The translations under genes and the position numbers were made by a program. The notes beneath the pieces are model-generated. The model was not told the origin of the DNA, searched no databases, and saw only the letters and a program-made list of their open reading frames with translations. A stretch of DNA of 64,000 bases, from NCBI GenBank assembly GCA_964525495.1, contig CAZGHS010000004.1:36180-100179 (forward strand). Direction: 5' to 3'. This document shows, piece after piece, positions 51,714-58,752 of this stretch. Positions within the stretch are counted from its first letter, which is position 1, and each line of letters opens with the position of its first letter. Origin of the DNA: CAZGHS01 sp964525495. GTDB taxonomy: Bacteria > Patescibacteriota > Microgenomatia > JALYQM01.

Positions 51714-52706
51714 ATGCATAAAATAGGAACGGTACATTTTTACATTTTGATTATTTCAATCTCACTCGCAATTATATTTGGATTGTATAACAAGTTAATC
51801 CCAATATTATTTCATCATGCTATTTATCTTTGCCAGAAAACGCAAAGTCTTATAACGCTTCCATTACCTCATACGGGTCCACTCTTAATTAGTGGAATAT
51901 TTATTGCGCTCATGGCGAGTGGGGTAATTAAAACAGCTATAGAAATAATAAAAACTAAAGCTGCCGTAAATAACCTTATAAAAAATAAAATTGAAGTCTC
52001 TTCAGAAGTTCTGAAAATATGTTCAAATATTGTGCCGCCATCCAAGCTTGACATTATTGAAAGTAATCAAATAATCTCTATGTGTTATGGCTTATTTTCT
52101 CCTCGGATATGTATAAGCACATCACTTATTAATTCTCTTAATATTGAAGAACTACGATGCGTTTTAGTGCACGAAAGCGCGCACCTCAAAAATTATGACC
52201 CGATAAAGCTTTTAACGGTACAACTAATCAGCTCCTTCTTATTCTTCATCCCCATACTCAAAGACTTCCAAAAACATTTTTACTTACTTCAGGAAACAAA
52301 AGCCGACAGTTCCGTACTTAAAAATGAAGAAAATAAAAAGCATCTTCGTACTGCTCTCGCAAAGTTTCTTAAACATAATACATTCTCTGGTACGCCAGTA
52401 GTTAGCTTTGCAAGTGAAAACACGCTGGAAGAGAGGATACGAATCTTAGTCGGCATAAGTAACCAGCCAAAAATGCGTTTATCTTTTGTAAATATAGGTA
52501 TCACCGCTATATTTATGGCGCTAGCATTGAGCTTCCTGCAGTCGCCACTCTATGCTATCCAGACAAGTAATTCAGACCATTCATATGTAATTTGTACCGC
52601 AGGAAGCCAATGCATAAGTTACTGCAAAGAAAATACTGCACTTGAGATCTTGGAAGATAATGCGGTCAAAAGCAATACACAAATAAACTATAGTTCAATT
52701 AAGTAA
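51714..52706 (+). CDS. M56 (BlaR1-like) membrane metallopeptidase
   Basis: A 330-residue sensor-protease. Membrane segments are near residues 8-30, 55-78, 165-185 and 258-280. The zinc site is H153-E-x-x-H157 in VLVHESAHLKN, with Glu194 of LLQETKADS as third ligand, as in BlaR1/MecR1. The large penicillin-binding sensor domain of BlaR1 is absent; after the last helix only about 50 residues remain, with Cys294, Cys300 and Cys304 (ICTAGSQCISYC). A TTG start at 51693 overlapping blaI is possible, but ATG 51714 is preferred. Confidence 0.87.
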   Translation: MHKIGTVHFYILIISISLAIIFGLYNKLIPILFHHAIYLCQKTQSLITLPLPHTGPLLISGIFIALMASGVIKTAIEIIKTKAAVNNLIKNKIEVSSEVLKICSNIVPPSKLDIIESNQIISMCYGLFSPRICISTSLINSLNIEELRCVLVHESAHLKNYDPIKLLTVQLISSFLFFIPILKDFQKHFYLLQETKADSSVLKNEENKKHLRTALAKFLKHNTFSGTPVVSFASENTLEERIRILVGISNQPKMRLSFVNIGITAIFMALALSFLQSPLYAIQTSNSDHSYVICTAGSQCISYCKENTALEILEDNAVKSNTQINYSSIK

Positions 52707-52710
52707 TATG

Positions 52711-52727
52711 TACTACAATATGTAGTA
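52711..52727 (+). promoter_or_regulatory. BlaI-type operator B
   Basis: TACTACA-ATA-TGTAGTA, perfect 7-bp arms; the TACAAT inside (52714-52719) may be the -10 box, 11 nt before ATG 52731, the same geometry as operator A. Confidence 0.78.
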
Positions 52728-52730
52728 TTG

Positions 52731-53255
52731 ATGCAAAAAAAATTGTTATCATTTAAAGTGCTATTTTTCAGTTTAATTACAGCAATTACTTATATATTGC
52801 TAACGATATATATAACAAATAATAGACTGATCAACGACACTGTTTTAGGTCAATATCCATTGAGTTATAAAGTAAATATTTTGTGGCTTCTTTTTGTGAG
52901 TTTACCTGAAACGACATCATCACTTAACTTACTCTTACTTATAACTACAGCACTCTTAACGGGATTAACGATAGTGTTAGTTATAAAAAGGATTAACACC
53001 ATGAAAAAAGTAGGAGGGATAAGTGGACTAACATTCAGCGGGAGCTCTATTGGAGTAATTGGTAGTGGGTGTGCTGCTTGTGGTTTGCCAATTTTAGGAG
53101 TACTTGGAATAGCGAGCAGTGCTGCCTATCTACCACTCCATGGAACTGAAATTGCAATTTTTTCCGTAGTTATTCTTAGTATTTCATTATGCGTTTTACT
53201 AAGAAACAGTAAGATCCAAGAAAAGTGTGATATTAAAGGTAAAAGTAGGAATTAA
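52731..53255 (+). CDS. membrane protein with a CAAC motif
   Basis: A 174-residue protein of about four membrane segments: VLFFSLITAITYILLTIYI, LLLLITTALLTGLTIVLVI, then GVIGSGCAACGLPILGVLGI with Cys114 and Cys117, and IAIFSVVILSISLCVLL. A vicinal-type C-x-x-C buried next to Gly-rich helices suggests thiol/disulfide or metal chemistry in the membrane. No named family is assigned. It is controlled by its own operator and lies directly before DsbB. Confidence 0.72.
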   Translation: MQKKLLSFKVLFFSLITAITYILLTIYITNNRLINDTVLGQYPLSYKVNILWLLFVSLPETTSSLNLLLLITTALLTGLTIVLVIKRINTMKKVGGISGLTFSGSSIGVIGSGCAACGLPILGVLGIASSAAYLPLHGTEIAIFSVVILSISLCVLLRNSKIQEKCDIKGKSRN

Positions 53256-53300
53256 TTGCATGCTAGTGACAATTTATATATAATACTACAAAGTGTAGTA
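53256..53300 (+). promoter_or_regulatory. promoter and BlaI-type operator C
   Basis: TTGCAT (53256-53261), 17 bp, TATAAT (53279-53284), then TACTACA-AAG-TGTAGTA (53284-53300) over the transcription start. It drives dsbB-dsbA. Confidence 0.78.
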
Positions 53301-53309
53301 ATAAAATCT

Positions 53310-53753
53310 ATGAATGAACAAGTAAAAAAATGGTTACCAATTGGAACACTCTATCTTGCGTGGTTACAATCAACAATAGCGATGCTCGGAAGTTTATACT
53401 TCAGTGAGATCGCCAAGTTTCCACCATGTGTACTATGCTGGTATCAACGCATCGCGATGTATCCTCTCGTGGCAATTATTATGGTAGGAATGCTTCTCAA
53501 AGATAAAAAGCTGCCATTATATGTATTTCCATTAAGTATCACAGGCTGGATAATAGCCCTTTACCACAATTTGCTGTATTACAAAATTCTTCCAGAGAGT
53601 ATTGCTCCCTGCGTCAACGGAGTATCGTGCACTACGAAATTTATTTCATGGTTTGGATTCATAACGATTCCTCTACTTTCCCTCATCGCATTCACGGTAA
53701 TTAATATTTGTATGATTGTTTATTGGAGGTTGCAAAAAAACTATGACCGGTGA
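53310..53753 (+). CDS. dsbB: DsbB-like disulfide oxidoreductase
   Basis: A 147-residue four-helix membrane protein that re-oxidises DsbA and passes electrons on, usually to quinone. The two Cys pairs are present: Cys40 and Cys43 in FPPCVLCWYQRI, and Cys100 and Cys106 in APCVNGVSC. The Tyr-Gln-Arg after the first pair (WYQRIAMYPL) is the family hallmark, and it matches the BdbC-type. ATG 53310 is taken because it follows the operator and the domain begins there. It overlaps dsbA by 11 bp. Confidence 0.92.
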   Translation: MNEQVKKWLPIGTLYLAWLQSTIAMLGSLYFSEIAKFPPCVLCWYQRIAMYPLVAIIMVGMLLKDKKLPLYVFPLSITGWIIALYHNLLYYKILPESIAPCVNGVSCTTKFISWFGFITIPLLSLIAFTVINICMIVYWRLQKNYDR

Positions 53754-54399
53754 AACAAAAGTAATTATTGGACTTATTTGTACAACGGTGGCGATATTAG
53801 TAGGTGGCGTACTCTATGCGGGAAGCACCGCACATAAAGAAGCCGCGCCAGTTCTTCCACAAGAACAGATACATCTTCTCTCGCGAGAAGGGGATAATAA
53901 AATTGTTGCAGAAAATGCAAAAGTTACTCTCACGGAATTTGCTGATTTTGAATGTGAAGCGTGTGGAGCAATGCATCCAATAGTAAAGCAAATATTAGAT
54001 GAATATAAAGGGAGAATAACATTTGTTCATAGATATTTCCCATTAGATGGGCATAGAAACGGACGCTTAGCAGCACAAAGTGTTGCAGCAGCAGGGAAGC
54101 AAGGGAAATTTTGGGAAATGTATAACAAAATGTTTGAAAAACAGAAAGAATGGGGAGAACAGGAAACACCCCAAAGAGAAAAGTTTATTGGCTACGCAAA
54201 AGAAGTAGGACTTGATATTGATACTTTCACCAAAGATTTAGATAATAAAGAAATAGCCGATCGCATACAAAAAGATATTGATGATGGTCATGAACTCGGC
54301 GTAGCAGCCACACCAACTTTCTTTATCAACGACGAAAGAATGGAAGGTGGTTTACCGTTTGAAGAATTTAAGAAGAAACTGGATGAGAAGTTAAAGTAG
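53743..54399 (+). CDS. DsbA-family thiol:disulfide oxidoreductase
   Basis: A 218-residue membrane-anchored thioredoxin-fold oxidase. One N-terminal helix (VIIGLICTTVAILVGGVLYAG) is followed by the fold: LTEFADFECEACGAMHP with Cys71 and Cys74, the helical insertion, and the cis-Pro loop VAATPTFFIND. The C-E-A-C active site is unusual compared with CPHC or CPFC. It is encoded in the dsbB operon, overlapping it by 11 bp, so both work as a pair that introduces disulfides into exported proteins. Confidence 0.9.
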   Translation: MTGETKVIIGLICTTVAILVGGVLYAGSTAHKEAAPVLPQEQIHLLSREGDNKIVAENAKVTLTEFADFECEACGAMHPIVKQILDEYKGRITFVHRYFPLDGHRNGRLAAQSVAAAGKQGKFWEMYNKMFEKQKEWGEQETPQREKFIGYAKEVGLDIDTFTKDLDNKEIADRIQKDIDDGHELGVAATPTFFINDERMEGGLPFEEFKKKLDEKLK

Positions 54400-54409
54400 G
54401 TTTGAATTT

Positions 54410-56305
54410 ATGCTATCTTCGCTACTACAAAACAAAAAATTTCGTTATCTAACAATAGCGCTCTGTATAGTGCTTCCTTTAGAAATACTCTCACTTCTTA
54501 ATATTGAGCTTCCCTTTTTGCTGGAAATAGTAATTTTTGCCGCAATCATCATCCTCTTTGGTAGAGAAGTCATTAAAAACGGATTCCAAAGCTTAATTCG
54601 CTTCGATTTTTCAAACATTAATCTTCTTATGACGATTGCTGTTATCGGTGCTGCCTACCTGGGAGAATTTGAAGAAGCAGCTATAATCATAATCTTATTC
54701 TCACTAGGTGAAGCATTAGAAGAATTTGGTATTGAGCGAAGCCAAACAGCCTTAAAGGAATTAGTTGAAAAAACACCGAAAGTTGCCTTACTCAAGGGTA
54801 AATCAGAAAAAACGCCGATCGAAAATATTCGCATCGGTGAAATAGTGATTATAAAGCCAGGTGACCAAATTCCACTTGATGGCATGATTGTTGAGGGTGG
54901 TTCGTTGATTGATGAAAGTGCAATTACAGGAGAGCCGTTACCAAAGAGTAAAATTAGTGGTGACTTAGTCTACGCTGGAACGCATAACACCCAAGGATAT
55001 TTAGAAATACAAGTCACTAAGGATCCCAAAGACACCACTCTTTTGCGAATTATTAATATGGCATATGAAGCAGCAGAAAAGAAGTCTCGCTCTCAAAAGT
55101 TTATTGAACAATTCGCCCAGTATTACGTCCCCGCTGTACTCGTTATCGCACTATTATTAGTCATAATCCCCGTCTTTGTACTTAACTTACCCTTTGAGCC
55201 GTGGTTTATTCAGGCACTTACAATTCTTCTCATCTCCTGTCCGTGTGCACTTGTAATATCTACTCCAATCAGTGTTTTTTCAGCAATTGGGAATGCTTCT
55301 AAAAAAGGAATCCTCATAAAAGGAGGACTTTTTGTTGAAGAGATCGGAAAAATTAAAGCTATTGCCCTTGATAAAACACGCACCCTTACAAAAGGTGAAC
55401 CAATAGTATCAGACATTGTTGGATTCAATGGGACATCTGAGCGGGATATCTTAGAATGTGTAGCAGGAATAGAAGCATTATCAGAACATCCTGTCGCAAA
55501 AAGTATCGTAGACAAAGCCCGCACAGAATCGCTCAATCCACACGACTTTAAAGACTTTCAAGCGGTCATGGGCAAAGGAGTAACAGGTGAGTGTGCAATA
55601 TGCTCTGACGCACATCACTGTGTTGGTACGCTCAAGTTTATTGCAGAAGAACACGAAGTTGACGAAGCCGTAGTAAAACAAGTTGAATTATTTGAAAAGC
55701 AAGGAAAAACCACAATTGTTGTCAGTGATAACAATAAAGTCACGGGCGTACTTGGCATAACTGATGAAATAAGACCCGAGAGTAAAGAATTTATTGAAAA
55801 ACTTAAGAAAATGAATATCACCCCAGTAATGCTAACGGGCGATAATAAATCAGCTGCTCACTATGTAGCGGGGCACCTGGGTATAGAAGATGTCACAGCC
55901 GAAGTCCTTCCCGAGGGGAAGGTAAAGGCTATTAAAGAACTAATAGAAAAATATCAGCATGTCGCAATGGTCGGTGACGGAGTAAACGATGCCCCAGCTC
56001 TCGCTACCGCCAGCGTTGGTATAGCCATGGGAGCAATTGGCTCCGATGCAGCAATCGAGAATGCAGATATTGCCCTTATGAATAATAATTTGTTATCTCT
56101 TCCGTATTTAATAAAGTTAAGTAAAAAAACAGTAGAAAAGATACGATTCAATACTGTAACAGCAATTAGTGTTAAATTCCTTTTCTTATTATTAGCGTTT
56201 GCTGGCACAAGTAATCTCGCTCTGGCAATCTTTGCAGATGTTGGCGTAACCATATTTGTCATTTTAAATAGTTTAAGGCTATATAATTTCACGGAATCAG
56301 AATAA
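54410..56305 (+). CDS. Zn/Cd-type P1B ATPase with altered phosphorylation motif (DKTRT)
   Basis: A 631-residue pump without an HMA domain. The membrane motif is C277-P-C279 in LLISCPCALVISTP, as in CadA/ZntA (Zn2+, Cd2+, Pb2+). The phosphorylation site reads LDKTRTLTKGEP, with Arg324 where the P-type family has an almost invariant Gly (codon CGC, one base from GGC). The rest is intact: GEP at the actuator, MLTGDNKSAAH and GDGVNDAPALATA. Either this is a sequencing error, or the pump is impaired or works in another manner. Confidence 0.9.
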   Translation: MLSSLLQNKKFRYLTIALCIVLPLEILSLLNIELPFLLEIVIFAAIIILFGREVIKNGFQSLIRFDFSNINLLMTIAVIGAAYLGEFEEAAIIIILFSLGEALEEFGIERSQTALKELVEKTPKVALLKGKSEKTPIENIRIGEIVIIKPGDQIPLDGMIVEGGSLIDESAITGEPLPKSKISGDLVYAGTHNTQGYLEIQVTKDPKDTTLLRIINMAYEAAEKKSRSQKFIEQFAQYYVPAVLVIALLLVIIPVFVLNLPFEPWFIQALTILLISCPCALVISTPISVFSAIGNASKKGILIKGGLFVEEIGKIKAIALDKTRTLTKGEPIVSDIVGFNGTSERDILECVAGIEALSEHPVAKSIVDKARTESLNPHDFKDFQAVMGKGVTGECAICSDAHHCVGTLKFIAEEHEVDEAVVKQVELFEKQGKTTIVVSDNNKVTGVLGITDEIRPESKEFIEKLKKMNITPVMLTGDNKSAAHYVAGHLGIEDVTAEVLPEGKVKAIKELIEKYQHVAMVGDGVNDAPALATASVGIAMGAIGSDAAIENADIALMNNNLLSLPYLIKLSKKTVEKIRFNTVTAISVKFLFLLLAFAGTSNLALAIFADVGVTIFVILNSLRLYNFTESE

Positions 56306-56778
56306 TGCAAACGGTAATTGAAAAAACTATTGTTACTGCAACTCCACAACAAGTTTGGAAATTCCTTACTTCTATTCAGGAAGGAGATAACTACAAACGC
56401 TGGCATCCTCAAGATCATATTAAGTGTATATGTTCCAGTGGCGATGGAGTATCTGTTGGCTCACAGTTCTATGCAGAAGAGTATATTGGCAAGAGAATAC
56501 TCAAGCTACCATATCAGCTTAACAAGGCAGTTGAGAATGAATTCCTTGAATATACAGCGCAGACACCTTTATCACTGTTGAATTTAGGCAAGGGATATTT
56601 CAAAATAGAGATAGAGGGGGTAAATACTTCGATAATAGCACTCGTTGAATACGGATGGGATGTTCCCATAATTGGTACACTTATTGATTCCACTATTGAA
56701 ATGTATTTCAAAAAAAAAGACTTACAAAAACATATGCAAGAAGAAGGAATGAATATGAAAAAAATCGTGGAGGCATAA
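56305..56778 (+). CDS. SRPBCC-fold protein
   Basis: A 157-residue protein of the START/polyketide-cyclase-like fold: VIEKTIVTATPQQVWKFLTS at the N terminus, then YKRWHPQDHIKCIC, and long beta strands with a closing helix near LQKHMQEEGMNMKKIV. Such proteins bind lipids or other small hydrophobic ligands. Two Cys stand in C-I-C. Its start overlaps the last base of the pump gene, so it belongs to the same operon. Confidence 0.82.
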   Translation: MQTVIEKTIVTATPQQVWKFLTSIQEGDNYKRWHPQDHIKCICSSGDGVSVGSQFYAEEYIGKRILKLPYQLNKAVENEFLEYTAQTPLSLLNLGKGYFKIEIEGVNTSIIALVEYGWDVPIIGTLIDSTIEMYFKKKDLQKHMQEEGMNMKKIVEA

Positions 56779-56871
56779 ATGAAACACTCTGTTATTATTG
56801 CGCTAGCTCTGAGTCTAACAGGAGTTGTCGCCTTGCTGAGTAGTAACATAAAGCAAAATACGATTTTCTGA
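56779..56871 (+). CDS. 30-residue membrane peptide
   Basis: A short frame MKHSVIIALALSLTGVVALL followed by SSNIKQNTIF and TGA. One hydrophobic segment; begins directly after the SRPBCC stop with GGAGG 6 nt upstream, which supports translation. No family is recognised. Confidence 0.5.
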   Translation: MKHSVIIALALSLTGVVALLSSNIKQNTIF

Positions 56872-56941
56872 TCGATATGTAGCCGATAACATCGAATCAG
56901 CCACAGGCCTTTCATTACATAGTATTATCTTATATTTAGTA

Positions 56942-56958
56942 TGCTGCAATTTGTAGTA
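56942..56958 (+). promoter_or_regulatory. BlaI-type operator D (degenerate)
   Basis: TGCTGCA-ATT-TGTAGTA: the right arm is perfect, the left has two changes. It stands 44 bp, about four helical turns, upstream of operator E. Confidence 0.55.
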
Positions 56959-56965
56959 ATAAAAG

Positions 56966-57002
56966 TTGACACAAAATGTTGAATCTACTACACTATGTAG
57001 TA
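56966..57002 (+). promoter_or_regulatory. promoter and BlaI-type operator E
   Basis: TTGACA (56966-56971), 17 bp, TACACT (56989-56994), with TACTACA-CTA-TGTAGTA (56986-57002) over the -10 box. It drives the second DsbA gene at 57009. Confidence 0.8.
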
Positions 57003-57008
57003 GGTATT

Positions 57009-57869
57009 ATGAGCGATGCAAATGATAATATTATTTTCAGCGAAACCGCTAGTCTGCAAAACGAAGATTTAGCCAAAACAACTGAACAAAAAGTAAAGAT
57101 TCGTGGTCGCTTTATGAATGGTGGACTACTTACAACGAGTCTATTTCTTCTCGCGTTTTTCCTCATCAGTTATTCACTCGGTGTTAAAAGTTCGCAAAGT
57201 GGAAAACTAGATAGCGTATTAGGAAACAGTCAAGCGACACAAGTTGCTGCAGCCAATACGCAAACACAACCAGCCGGTAATTCAAACGACATAAATACGT
57301 ACGCGCAGAAACCAGGTCAAGTGCCTCCTGTTACGGATCAAGATCATATTCGGGGTAATAAAAACGCAAAAATAACGCTAATAGAATACTCAGATTTTGA
57401 ATGTCCATTCTGTAAAAAGTTCTATTCAACAACAAATCAGATAATTAGCGAATACAAGGATTCCGTCCGTTTGGTCTTTAGACATTACCCATTAAATTTT
57501 CATGCGAATGCACAAAAGCAAGCAGAAGCAACAGAATGTGCTAATGAGTTGGGTGGAAATGACAAGTTTTGGGAATATCATGACAAAATATTTGAGCGAA
57601 CAACAAGTAACGGTACTGGTTTTGCATTAGATAAACTCACACCTTTGGCAAAAGAACTCGGGTTAGATGACAACAAGTTTAGAAGCTGTCTAGATAGCAA
57701 TAAATATGCCCAACATGTCAAAGATGACATGGCAGGAGGACAGCAAGCTGGTGTACAAGGAACTCCTGGAACCATATTTATTGATGCAAAAGGGGAATCA
57801 AAATTAATATCCGGCGCTTTGCCGTTCGAACTCTTTAAGCAGGCAATAGATCAAGCCAAATCTAACTAA
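57009..57869 (+). CDS. DsbA-family protein with membrane anchor
   Basis: A 286-residue protein. After a cytoplasmic stretch and one helix (LLTTSLFLLAFFLISYSLGV) comes a Gln/Asn/Thr-rich linker of about 50 residues, then the thioredoxin fold with LIEYSDFECPFCKKF (Cys132 and Cys135), RHYPLNFHANAQKQA and the cis-Pro loop VQGTPGTIFID. ATG 57009 is selected because operator E and the -10 box cover the upstream in-frame ATG at 56976. It resembles the BdbD/DsbA group of Gram-positive-like cells. Its end overlaps the convergent gene by 8 bp. Confidence 0.9.
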   Translation: MSDANDNIIFSETASLQNEDLAKTTEQKVKIRGRFMNGGLLTTSLFLLAFFLISYSLGVKSSQSGKLDSVLGNSQATQVAAANTQTQPAGNSNDINTYAQKPGQVPPVTDQDHIRGNKNAKITLIEYSDFECPFCKKFYSTTNQIISEYKDSVRLVFRHYPLNFHANAQKQAEATECANELGGNDKFWEYHDKIFERTTSNGTGFALDKLTPLAKELGLDDNKFRSCLDSNKYAQHVKDDMAGGQQAGVQGTPGTIFIDAKGESKLISGALPFELFKQAIDQAKSN

Positions 57870-58641
57870 TTTCTACTTTCTGCCAGACAATACCTTTATT
57901 CTGACTCACCAAGTTATCTTTAACAGCTAAAAATAGGGCGGGGTCGTCATTAAAGGTCTTTTGTAACAGGCTTTTTGCATACCAATAAATATGCTTTTTC
58001 ACTCTTTCGTTAGGTAGTACCAGTAAAATTGTCGGGACGGAAGAGTTGGTATGTTCATACCAGCGGCGACTTTCAGAATAGGTTAGATAATTTTTTATTC
58101 TCGCTCTTACAACAAATGAGGGGGTGTATTCTTCAAACAGGTCCAAAAAGTAGCGATTAACTTTTTGCACAGTTTTTACAGCAAAATATGCATCAGGTAA
58201 AGGATCAGGAAAATGCGCAAACTCACCCAGCATACCTTTCGTAAAAAAATGGAGACTTTCGTTACTTTTCTTCTGCGACTCAAAGAATAGAAAAATATCA
58301 ACTATGGATAGGCAATGACTAATAAACTTCTGTGAACGCTTATTTTCTTTATAAACCTTATCTAACTCTTTGCTACTTACGTCTTTCTGATCTTTCAATA
58401 TATGGCGCGCTTGTGAAGCAAGATAATATACAGCTGGCTTTGAACCATCGCTAAATGTTTTTCTAGAGTAATGGCGTTGTATGTATTTTTTATCTGTTAA
58501 GTCTTTTAGCCATGCTTGTATTCTGTGTGGGTTTTTATGGTTAAGTATTATTTGTAGGTGATTAGTAGTTAGAAATCGAAATTTATAAATGAGTATGAGG
58601 ATCTCTTTTTGTTTATTGGTAATAGGTAGTAAGTTTCTCAC
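57862..58641 (-). CDS. replication-relaxation family protein
   Basis: A 259-residue protein with an N-terminal winged helix: ITNKQKEILILIYKFRFLTT, then HRIQAWLKDLTDKKYIQRHY and KPAVYYLASQARHIL. This matches the replication-relaxation family found on plasmids and integrative elements, where it may act in plasmid replication or in conjugation with the coupling ATPase. It lies directly downstream of the TraG-like gene on the same strand. Confidence 0.82.
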   Translation of the reverse strand: MRNLLPITNKQKEILILIYKFRFLTTNHLQIILNHKNPHRIQAWLKDLTDKKYIQRHYSRKTFSDGSKPAVYYLASQARHILKDQKDVSSKELDKVYKENKRSQKFISHCLSIVDIFLFFESQKKSNESLHFFTKGMLGEFAHFPDPLPDAYFAVKTVQKVNRYFLDLFEEYTPSFVVRARIKNYLTYSESRRWYEHTNSSVPTILLVLPNERVKKHIYWYAKSLLQKTFNDDPALFLAVKDNLVSQNKGIVWQKVEIS

Positions 58642-58752
58642 TGTTATTCCTCTTATAGTATATAAGATATAAAGAGGCAGAAGATTATATTAATTCAGGT
58701 ACAAATAGATCAACATTTCTGGGTGTATCCGTACCCACAGATTATACGCTAT

